Source: Haematococcus lacustris (taxonomy: Eukaryota; Chlorophyta; Chlorophyceae; Chlamydomonadales; Haematococcaceae). From it: a DNA stretch of 64,000 bases. Each line of letters starts with the position of its first letter. The stretch's first letter is position 1. Location of the stretch: positions 3,310,322 to 3,374,321 of the forward strand of contig JASKMD010000013.1 of assembly GCA_030144725.1 (NCBI GenBank), in the 5' to 3' direction. The notes beneath the pieces are model-generated. The model worked only from the letters and a program-made list of their open reading frames with translations. It was not told where the DNA came from and did no database searches. The position numbers were made by a program, and so were the translations under genes. Shown piece after piece: positions 31,836 through 41,600 of the stretch.

Positions 31836-33222
31836 CTGCCAGCGTGACAAGTCCTCCACACTGAAGCCTGGTGGCTTACTCAACCCACTGTCCATTCCAG
31901 ATTACCGTTGGGAGTCAGTGTCAATGGACCTGATCACCAAGCTGCCATCTGCTTCACATGGGTTTGATGCCATCTGCGTCTTTGTTGACAGGCTCAGTAA
32001 AATGGTGCACTTTGTGCCCTGCAAGGAGAGCATGAATGCCAAGGGCTTTGCCCGTCTGTTTGTTGACAATGTCTTCAAACTGCATGGCCTGCCAAAAGAC
32101 ATGGTCTCTGACCGTGGTCCCCATTTCCACAACACTTTCTGGCACCATGTGCAGAAGTTACTGGGCATGAGGGGTTCCTTGTCTTCCTCCTATCACCCTC
32201 AGTCTGATGGCCAGACTGAGAGGTACAACCGTGTGTTGGAAGAGATGCTACGTCATTACATCTCTCCCACCCAAGCTGATTGGCCTGACTATCTGTCACT
32301 TGCTGAGTTTGCTGTGAACAACTCATGGCAAGAGTCCATCAAGTCTACACCGTTCCTGGTTAACACCGGACAGTCCCCCATTACCCCTATGCTCCATTCT
32401 CTACCTGACAAGGGGCGGTGCCCTGAGGGCCTGTCCTATGCTACTTGGTGGCATGAGGCTGTGGCTAAGGCCAAGCTATGCATGCAGGCTGCTCAGCAAC
32501 GTCAAACTGCCTATGCCAACCAGGACCGTCGAGAGGTGCATTACAAGGTGGGTCAAATGGTCCTGCTCAGCACTAAGAACATGAGGTTGAAGCCAGGCAA
32601 AGCACGTAAGCTGCTGCCACGTTTTGTGGGGCCCTTCAAGGTGCTTGGATTGGTTGGCCAGGTTGCAGTGAACCTGCAGCTGCCTGCCTCCATGTCACGT
32701 CTTCACCCTGTGTTCCATGTGTCACTCATCAAACCCTACAGGCACTGATGTGGGCTTCATGCCTCCGCCTGTTGAGTGGCTTGATGAGGAGCCTGTGTAT
32801 TATGTTGAGCGTCTGCTGGACCACAGACATGTGCATGCAGGAAAGGCCAAGGAGTACCTGGTGCAGTGGGAAGGCTATGATGCCGACCACAACACCTGGG
32901 AGCCACGTTCCAACTTGGTTGGCTGTGACAAGATCCTTGCTGAGTACAATGCAGCTCACAACCTGAAGTAAGTCCTAGGCCATGCATGCTGGTATGCTGC
33001 TGGACTTTGGCATTCTCAGCATGCTTGTACCTCCGGTCAGCTGCTACCTGTGTGGTTATGGTTTCCCTGTGTCTAGTCGGCACGATGGTCTTTGACCGCT
33101 CCCTGAGCTGTGACCTGGTGCGCCCTTTGGGTTGTCCAGTAGCTAAATCAGCATGCTGTAGGCAATGCGAGTCACGTGGTTTCACCCGTGGCGGAACGGA
33201 AGCCCCTTTGGAGGGGGAGGAA

Positions 33223-33522
33223 TGTAAAGTGCGCATCTTTGGAAGGGATTGCCGCTTCGCGTCGTCTGGGCTGTCTCGTGAATGCGAGCCGTCGCGGGAC
33301 GCGGGTTACACGTGTAGTGTGAGATTTGGCAGGTAAAGACTAGCGGACATTGCGTCCGTGAGTACAACTGGTTCGATTCCAGGGAGCCCCGTTCTAAGCT
33401 CTAGCCATTCTCGCAACACACCGCTGTAACCCAACACCCTAGTCGGAAGTCACCGCCTCGACTGGACCGGCCTTCGAGCTTGTGTCAAAAGGTCATCTGA
33501 CGTTGCGTCCCCGCACGTTACA
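33223..33522 (+). repeat. 3' LTR of gypsy B (300 bp)
   Basis: Preceded by polypurine GGAGGGGGAGGAA (33210-33222); ends TTACA, then target duplication CCCAC. Near-identical to 9505-9804. Confidence 0.95.
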
Positions 33523-35097
33523 CCCACCGCCGGGGTTTGCTCCACTGAATTCAGTGCGAGCCGGCGTACCTGAGAACCAAGCCTAGCCCCCGGGTCAATG
33601 GGGGAAGGCTGAGTTAAGTGCTCAACCAGTGCGCTTGACCCTTAGTTTGTGCCCGTCTCAAGCTCGCGTGTTGCCTGCGCCTGTGGCCCTCCAGGTTGCT
33701 TCGGCTTATCGCGTCATGGAGGCCAGCTGCAGATCGCAGCAGCTTGTGCCTGTCTTTCGGCACTTTGCGTGGTCCCGGGCCCCTCTCTTGTCCCGGGACC
33801 CATGCCCTCCCCTTTTTGAGCCCCTGGTCGGCGGGCCCATGGCATGGCTCATGCCAATCGGGCGCGTCGCCAGCAAGGAGCTGCTGCGGCTCCAACAGCT
33901 CAACCACCTGCTGCCTGCCCCTTATGAAGACGCCTGGGCTCTCGCAGAGACTTGCAGCACAGCCCTGTTGGCTCACAAACAACGGCATGGCAGTGCTGTT
34001 GCCTCCCTCTCCACCCTCCACACTGCAGGCCACCCCCTCTACAGCTTGGTGGTCGTGCATGATGCAGCCAGCATGGAGGGAAGGGCCTTGGACTCCCAGT
34101 TCATCTCCCAGCCGTGGTTGGAGATGCCTCTCTTTGGCCGGAACGTGCGTGTGCCCGTGGAGCCCATGGACCATGGCCCCCCCCCAGGTGCAGTCAAGCT
34201 GGTCTTCCACCACCACTACCCCCTGGCGGCTAGGGAGGGTCTGGTAGAGGGGGTGCTCAAGGCAGTGGGGTACAAGGTCAGCCCGGCCCCAACAGCAGGC
34301 TTGCCGGAGGCCCTGGACCTGCACACAGCAGTCGTGCTTAGCGAGCGGCTGGGTGCCCATTCCCGCACAAGCAGTTTCTGGGGGTCGCCTGGGGGTAACG
34401 GGGCCATAGTGGAGGCTGTCGTGGTGCCCCCTCTAGGGGACCCAAAGCTAGCCCTGCTGCCTGAGGTGTATGCCACTCCTACTGGCTGGGGCAAGCTGCA
34501 GATCCTGCAGCTGTGGGGGGACACACAGCCTCTGCTCGACCAAGGACCCCCCCCTGCTCAGGCCCCTGCCCAGCCACCAGGTGACCCCCCTGCTCAACCT
34601 CCCCCGCCTCCCCCTGCCCATCCTCCTCCCAAACCCCCTGCCCAGCCACCAGCCCAGCCTCCTGGTGGACCCCCCGTTCATCCTCCCCCGCCTCCCCCTG
34701 CTCAACCTCCCCCACCTCCCCCTGCTCAACCCCCCCCACCACCCCCTGCCCAGCCACCAGGTGACCCACCTGCTCTATCTCCCCCTCCACCCCCTGCCCA
34801 GCCCCATACCCAACCACCAGGTGACACCCTTGCTCAACTTCCCCCCCCTCCCCCTTTCCATCCTCCTCCTCAGCCCCCTGCCCAGCTCCCTTCCCAGCCA
34901 CCTGATGACCCCCTTGCTCTACCTCCTCCACCCCCCCTTGCTCAACCTCCCCCACCACACCCTGCTCAGCCCCCTACCATGTCACCAGGTGACCCCCCAG
35001 CTCTACCTCCCCCTCCCTCACCCTCACTCTCCCTCCCTCCCTCACTCACCCTCCCTCACCCTCCCTCACCCTCCCTCACCCTCCCTCACCCTCCCTT

Positions 35098-36490
35098 AGC
35101 TGCTGCCGCCCCCCTCCAGCGCACCTCAGATGGGGGTCGCACAGCTGGGGATGAGGGGGCCCGGGTGGCGCAGGGCGCCCAGGTGGCCCAGCAGCGGCAG
35201 CAGCACAGCCCTACCTCCCGGGACCCTGACCCTGCCTCAGCTGCTGCCGCCCCCCTCCAGCGCACCTCAGATGGGGGTGGCACAGCTGGGGATGAGGGGG
35301 CCCGGGTGGCGCAGGGCGCCCCGGTGGCCCAGCAGCGGCAGCAGCACAGCCCTACCTCCCGGGACCTTGACCCTGCCTCAGCTGCTGCCGCCCCCCTCCA
35401 GCGCACCTCAGATGGGGGTGGCACGGCTGGGGATGAGGGGGCCCGGGTGGCGCAGGGCGCCCAGGTGGCCCAGCAGCGGCAGCAGCACAGCCCTACCTCC
35501 CGGGACCCTGACCCTGCCTCAGCTGCTGCCGCCCCCCTCCAGCGCACCTCAGATGGGGGTGGCACAGCTGGGGATGAGGGGGCCCGGGTGGCGCAGGGCG
35601 CCCCGGTGGCCCAGCAGCGGCAGCAGCACAGCCCTACCTCCCGGGACCTTGACCCTGCCTCAGCTGCTGCCGCCCCCCTCCAACGCACCTCAGATGGGGG
35701 TGGCACGGCTGGGGATGAGGGGGCCCGGGTGGCGCAGGGCGCCTAGGTGGCCCAGCAGCGGCAGCAGCACAGCCCTACCTCCCGGGACCCTGACCCTGCC
35801 TCAGCTGCTGCCGCCCCCCTCCAGCGCACCTCAGATGGGGGTGGCACAGCTGGGGATGAGGGGGCCCGGGTGGCGCAGGGCGCCCAGGGTGCTCAGCAGC
35901 AGCAGACGCTGCATAGCCCTACCTCCCGGGGCCCTCACCCTGCCTCAGCTGCTGCCGCCCCCCTCCAGCGCACCTCAGTTGGGGGTGGCACGGCTGGGGA
36001 TGAGGGGGCCCGGGTGGCGCAGGGCGCCCAGGTGGCCCAGCAGCGGCAGCAGCACAGCCCTACCTCCCGGGACCCTGACCCTGCCTCAGCTGCTGCCGCC
36101 CCCCTCCAGCGCACCTCAGATGGGGGTGGCACAGCTGGGGATGAGGGGGCCCGGGTGGCGCAGGGCGCCAAGGGTGCTCAGCAGCAGCAGACGCTGCATA
36201 GCCCTACCTCCCGGGGCCCTCACCCTGCCTCAGCTGCTGCCGCCCCCCTCCAGCGCACCTCAGTTGGGGGTGGCACGGCTGGGGATGAGGGGGCCCGGGT
36301 GGCGCAGGGCGCCCAGGTGGCCCAGCAGCGGCAGCAGCACAGCCCTACCTCCCGGGACCCTGACCCTGCCTCAGCTGCTGCCGCCCCCCTCCAGCGCACC
36401 TCAGATGGGGGTGGCACAGCTGGGGATGAGGGGCCCCGGGTGGCGCAGGGCGCCCAGGTGGCCCAGCAGCAGCAGCAGCAGCACAGCCCT
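35098..36490 (+). repeat. ~141-bp coding minisatellite in L1 ORF1
   Basis: About ten copies of a ~141-bp unit (47 codons), starting GCTGCTGCCGCCCCCCTCCA. Copies differ by few bases, with two alternating sub-types (AQVAQQRQQ and AQGAQQQQT). Unit length divisible by three keeps all copies in frame. A CAG to TAG change in the fifth unit gives the stop at 35744. Confidence 0.9.
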
Positions 36491-37163
36491 GGGGTGGGAG
36501 CGGGGGCGGGGAAAGAGGCTGTAGCGGGGGCAGGGGATGAATCAGGGGCTAGAGGGCCAGGGCTTAAGGGTCTCGGGATCCACCCGTCTGCTCAGCCCCG
36601 TGGAAGGCCTTCCCGGTTCGATAGCTCTTGGGGCCCAGCTACAGCAGAGCTTTCTAGAGGGACTCCGTGGCTGGGCCCGTCCTGGGCTGCCCGGGTGTGC
36701 TCCAGGGGTGAGTCAGCGCAGCCGGGGGAGAAAGAGGCGCAGGGTCTGTCGCCGAGCAGCCCAACCGCCCCCTCCACTGGTCAGGGGCCCGCGAGTCGGC
36801 CTTTCCAGCTTGGCGGTGCAGCAGCTCCTACACGAGGCAGGAGGTCCCTTCTTCCCCGCATGGACATGACCAACTCCACCGGAGGTAAGTCGGGGGATGT
36901 GGGGGGCAAGGCTCTAGCCGTCGTGTTCTCCGCCGCTAGCAGGGCCCTCCGAGCCGGTAGGAGCACCCTTGTCCCTCAGCCGGAGCTGCTATCAGCTCTC
37001 CTCCCCTCCCCCTCAGCCTCACCCGCTCCTACCCAAGACGAGGCCGCCACACCTCACCAGCGCACCTCAGCAGGGGGTGGCACTGCTGGAACAGAGGGGG
37101 CGAGGTTGGTGCCTGTAGCGCAGCAGCAACAGCAACAGCAGCAGCAGCAGCGGCAACAGCACC

Positions 37164-37197
<34 letters not shown>

Positions 37198-37212
37198 CCA
37201 GCAGCAGCAGCG

Positions 37213-37455
37213 GGCTGGGGCTGGGGCTGGGGCTGGGGCTGGGGCTGGGGCTGGGGCTGGGGCTGGGGCTGGGGCTGGGGCTGGGGCTGGGGCTGGGGCT
37301 GGGGCTGGGGCTGGGGCTGGGGCTGGGGCTGGGGCTGGGGCTGGGGCTGGGGCTGGGGCTGGGGCTGGGGCTGGGGCTGGGGCTGGGGCTGGGGCTGGGG
37401 CCGGGGCTGGGGCTGGGGCTGGGGCTGGGGCTGGGGCTGGGGCTGGGGCTGGGGC
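37213..37455 (+). repeat. (GGGGCT)n hexanucleotide repeat, ~40 units
   Basis: Continuous GGGGCT with two GGGGCC variants, encoding Gly-Ala in the ORF1 frame and directly following a CAG/CAA polyGln tract. The G-rich strand is the coding strand, so the RNA could form G-quadruplexes. Confidence 0.95.
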
Positions 37456-37794
37456 CGTGCCTTCTCCGATGGTTTTGGATCGCCCACGCCTTACCCGGCC
37501 CGTGCTCTCTACCCTCTTTCCAACGCCCACCACCTTCCAGCCCAGCGCCCAGGGGGCTTTTGTGTCCCGAGCGCATGCGCCTTGCTCTGTCCCACCCCGA
37601 GGGGTGTATCTCCCCCACATCCCTCTTCCCCCCCAGCAGCTCTCTGCCCCCCTGAACCCCCCTTGGGCCGCCCCTCCCCCCCTTGTTATTCCTCCCGCTG
37701 TCCATCCCGTGCCTCTTGAGGGGTCTGTGTCGTGCCGCAGCCGGGCAGTGGGTGGGTGGGGAACCTTCCGCCAGCTCTCCCTCCCTTGACCCCA

Positions 37795-38609
37795 TGGACG
37801 CCGAGGCAGCGGCCCCCACCGCCTCTTTCCGCACGGAGGTCACGGGGCCTGGCGCAGTTGCCCATCTCCCAGCCCAGGAGCTTGGTCCCTCCACCGGGCT
37901 GGGCACCCGGCTCGGCACGGTGCGGGTTGGGCCCGGTGAGCTGCAGGGTAGTCAGCCTCCCCGCTGGCTTGACACCGCCGCGAGGGCACCTCCGCGCCCC
38001 TCCCCGGATGACAGGAGGGCTAGGCGGGAGGAGCGGCAGCGGGTGGCTCAGTGTAGGTCGAGGCGAGGCAACACGCAGCCTGCTACCCAGCCAGCCAGAG
38101 GGGGGCCTAGCCGGCGCCGGTATGGCATTCCCTCTTCCGGTTCCAGCTCTGAGGAGTGGGAGGCACGGCGTGCAGGGCACCAGCAAGCTGGCAGGCAGCG
38201 TGCTGCGCAGCTTGGCCATGGGTCCCCACACGTGCGCCGCTACGGGTTGCTCAGCCCCTCTGCTAGCCTGGCCAGCTCGCTGGGGACCTCCTGTGTTAGC
38301 CCTGTAGTTGAGTCAGCAGGGCCCCGGGAGGGGAGGTTGAGGGTGCCTAAGCGGCAGCAGCCCGAGCAGGCAGCTCAGCCTGGGGAGGAGGTCGAGCAGC
38401 TCGGTCCTCTGCCCCTGCGGCCCCCGCTGGCCATCTATTCCCGTGAGCCTCGGGTCCGCCTGCGCCGCCCGGGGGCCAAGTTGGCCTGCATTGAGGCCAC
38501 TCCAGCCCCTATCCCCGGCCCACCCCCTTTGCCCGGTCCGCCTCCCCTTCCCAGCCCACCCACCCTCCTCTACACACGCGTAGCCCGCGCGGGGGCAAGC
38601 CAGGACTAG
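37795..38609 (+). pseudogene. Open frame between L1 ORF1 and ORF2, probable ORF1 tail
   Basis: Frame open from 37683 to TAG 38607-38609, in a different frame from ORF1. Arg/Pro/Ser-rich. It contains [22 protein letters not shown], which recurs in ORF2 as [22 protein letters not shown] (about 42950-43010), so it is element sequence. It may be the original ORF1 C-terminus after a frameshift near 37740. Its stop is two bases before the ORF2 ATG, a layout suited to termination-reinitiation. Confidence 0.5.
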
Positions 38610-38611
38610 CC

Positions 38612-41600
38612 ATGCAGCGCCCAGGTGTGGCCGCCAGATTCTTGGCAGTCACCCTCAACGTGCAGGGCCTTGCCCAGCCGCACAAGCTGCAGGCCCTGCT
38701 TGACTGGGCCGCTGACAGCCCGGCGCAAGTGGTCTTCCTTCAAGAGTGCCATAGGGCGGAGAGCGTGTGGCAGTGGGCAGAAGCCCACTCGGGGGCCAAG
38801 CCCGCCTGGCGGGGGCAGTGGTTTTACACCCCTGGCACCGGCAGCTCCCAAGGCTGTCTGGTGTTGGTCAAGCCCTCCACCATCCTCCAGGGGTGCACCC
38901 AGGTGCAGCTGCAGGCAGAGGGGGCCCAGGGGCGGGTGCTGCGGGTAGACGGGGAGCTCGCAGGCAGGCCGGTGTCCCTAGTGTGCGTGTACGCCCCGGC
39001 GCAGCAGGCAGAGCGGCCAGCGTTCTACGCAGAGTGCCTCCCCGCTTGCCTCCCGCCAGCCGCCGACCGCCGCCTCCTCCTCATGGGGGGCGACTTCAAC
39101 TGCATCCTGGCCCCAGTGGACAGAGTGGGCATCCCGCAGGGCTCGCAGCATGGGGAGGCCTGGGTGGGCAGCCGGGGCCAGGGGGCGGAGCAGCTGCGGC
39201 AGCTGGTGGGTGAGCGCGGTCTGGTGGACCCGTGGCGCCATCTGCACCCCTCCAAGAGAGACCTCACCCACTTCAGCGAGCGTTGGCAGACGGGTGCTCG
39301 CCTCGACCGGTGGTACGTCTCGGAGGAGCTGGTGCAGTGGCAGATGGACAGCGCCATCCAGGGTGTGCTGCCAGTGCCCACCGACCACCGGCCCGTGTCT
39401 GTGGCAGTGTGCCCCCCCGACCTGCCTCTCACCGTCCCCGCTCCCTGGCAGCTGCACCCCGCCCACCTTGACAACCCCGACCTGCTGGACTGCCTCAAGG
39501 ACTTCCTACAGGCGGAGGCCCTTTACCACGAGGCTGCGAGTCAGCTGGGGCTGCCTAGGGATGGGCACAGGGCCAGGTGGGCCCGCCTCAAACAGGGCCT
39601 GGCCATGCGTGCCCAGCACTTCCTGCGGGCCCAGCGCCGCGCGCAGCGTGACCTGCAGCAGCGCAGGGAGAAGGCGGCAGCAGTGGCCAGGGCTCACCTC
39701 GTGCGGCAGCTGGTGCGGGTGGAGCGAGAGGGGGAGGCTGAGGTGCAGGCGGCGCAGCACCTGGGAGAGGCCGCAGCCCTGGCGGGGGTGGGGGCGAGGG
39801 AGCAGGGGGCCCAGCAATCCCTGCTGGCCAGCGCAGTCCTCGACCAGTACTACGGCGACCGCTCCTCCTTCTTCTTCTACCATCGCGACCAGCCCGCGCA
39901 CACCCCCACCCTCATCTCCTCTCTCCAGCTCCCCGGACAGCCAGGTCATCCAGCAGACCTCACCACGCCGGCCGGGGTGAAGGCAGCGTGCAGGGCTTTC
40001 CAGCAGCACTACTCAGCTGCCGGGCCCACCGGAGTCTACGCAGCCAAGCCGGTGGACACAGCTGCGCGCGCCGCGCTGCTGGGCAGCCTCACCTCCCACC
40101 TCACCCCCACCCAGGCTAGGGCTGCCGAGGGCCCCGATGGCAGCCCTATGCTGTCAGAGGAGGAGCTGGGCCGGGCTCTACAGGGCTGCGCGCACAGCAA
40201 GGCCCCGGGGCTAGATGGGCTGCCCATGGAGGTCTATGACCGGCTGTGGGTGGAGCTGGGGCGGCCGCTGCGGGCCATGTTGCGAGAGGCCCTGGCAGAC
40301 ACCGCTGACCCTGCCCCCCTGGCTGAGTTCCTGACCGGCATCATCACCCTCGTGCCCAAAGCTGGCAAGCCGAGGGACCAGGTGGCCGGCTACCGCCCCA
40401 TCACGCTCCTCAACTGCGACGTGCGCCTGGTGGCCAGGGCAGTGGAGGACCGGCTGCAGCTGCCCTTGGACCTGCTGGTGTCCCCCTCTCAATCGGCCTT
40501 CATCCTGGGCAGGGACATCAGCGACAGCGTGCAGTTCCACCTAGGCCTGCTGGAGTACCTGCAGCAGCGGGGCAGCCCAGCCTGGCTGTTGTTGCTGGAC
40601 CTGGCGGGGGCCTATGACAACGTGTCCTGGGGCTTGCTCCAGGAAACGATGGAGGCCATGGGGTTCTGCCGGGAGGGGCATGTGCGTTGGGCTCAGCTGC
40701 TGCACCGGGGTGCCACGAGCCAGGTGCTGGTCAACGGCCACCTCACCGACAGCTTCCCCCTTGCGTCGGGGCTGCTGCAGGGCAGCGGGGCTTCCCCACT
40801 CTACTGGTGCATCGTGCTCCAGCCGCTGGTCAGCTACCTCAGCTCGCTCCAGCTGGCAGGCCGCATCAGCACCCCCACCATCCCCTCCAGCCCTCTGGCC
40901 TTGCACAGGGCCGCCCTGACCCCCGCGCTCCCCTCCAAGGAGTATGCGGACGACCTCACCATCGTGGTGCTCGATCGGGTCAGAGACGGGAAGGTGGTAG
41001 TGGAGGCCCTGGGCCTGTTCCGCGCCGCTGGGGGCCCTGCGCTGAGTGTGAGCAAGAGCTCAGCCCTGCCGTGCGCCCAGCCAGAGCACGGGCTGGGTAA
41101 CCAGGGGGGCTCGGGACCCGAGGGGGCGGGGAGGGGAGGCAGGGTGGGTGACGGGGGGGAAGGGGGCGGGCAGGGGCAGGTGGGCGAGCAGGGGCTAGGG
41201 GGTGGGCTGGGGGAAGGTGGCGGGCTAGGACAGCAGCAGGGCGGGCGGGAGCAAGGTGGGGAGCAGGAGCCGGAGGTGGTCATCCCAGCTGTCCGAGCGG
41301 GGGTGCCAGTGCGCCACCTGGGGGTCCCTCTTGGGGCGGCCTCCTACGCTGCCACAAGCGAGGCCGCCTTCGGTGGGGCGGCTGCAGCCATGATGGCAGC
41401 CTCCCTCCCTTGGCGGCCCCAAGGCCTCAACCTCCTGGGGCGGGTGCAGGTGGCACAGCAGTGCCTGGCCTCCAAGTCCATCTACCAAATGGCCTTCGTG
41501 CAACCCTCCGCTCCTCTGGCGCAAGCCATGGCCTTGGCTGTCAACCGCTTTGTGGCAGCCTCAGACCTGCCCCAGGAGCGCAGCCCCAACAGCAGCCGCC

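Larger units (their letters stand above)
11478..32971 (+). pseudogene. pol: Ty3/gypsy B Pol, split by transposon Y and mutated
   Basis: Segments 11478-14101 and 31838-32971. Protease motif LCDTGATHSF (~11630), RT (~12300-12900; the catalytic box reads YPDD instead of YLDD/YIDD), RNase H (YCDASLQGVGAV, ~13195), integrase HHCC up to C-D-A (14100), and after Y the rest of integrase (MDLITKLP; SDRGPHF; DGQTERYN), GPF motif and chromodomain (VERLLDHR...[17 protein letters not shown]). Defects: in-frame TGA stops at 11922 and 11931, a frameshift near 11910, amber TAG at 12457-12459 (YRQLNK Gln codon) and a one-base shift near 32740. Removing Y and one CT rejoins the integrase frame exactly. Confidence 0.9.
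9505..33522 (+). mobile_element. Ty3/gypsy chromovirus B, both LTRs, carrying transposon Y
   Basis: 5' LTR 9505-9804, PBS ~9807, gag 9849-11477, pol 11478-14101 resuming at 31838-32971, polypurine tract, 3' LTR 33223-33522. Target duplication CCCAC (9500-9504, 33523-33527) in the L1 5' UTR. The two LTRs differ at two positions that I can see in 300 bp, so insertion was fairly recent. The 17.7-kb transposon Y lies in the integrase zinc-binding region. Without Y the element is ~6.3 kb. Confidence 0.95.
33716..37789 (+). pseudogene. L1 copy 1 ORF1 protein, one nonsense codon
   Basis: Expected role: RNA-binding partner of ORF2. Start taken at ATG 33716; the frame is open further upstream but only with GTG. 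Residues 1-~270 are a globular-looking region without a domain I recognise; then ~170 residues of Pro-rich PPPPPAQPP repeats; about ten ~47-residue repeats (35098-36490); a Ser/Pro/Arg-rich region; polyGln (37120-37210); (Gly-Ala)n from GGGGCT repeats (37213-37455); and a Pro-rich end. A TAG at 35744-35746 breaks the frame where sister repeats have CAG, and the same frame is open again to 37789. No CCHC knuckle or RRM seen. An overlapping frame continues to 38609. Confidence 0.7.

Noticed and set aside
34550..35100. Extensin/hydroxyproline-rich cell-wall protein gene from the PPPPPAQPP tract
   Set aside because: Lies in the L1 ORF1 frame, upstream of the L1 repeats, with no signal peptide at the start.
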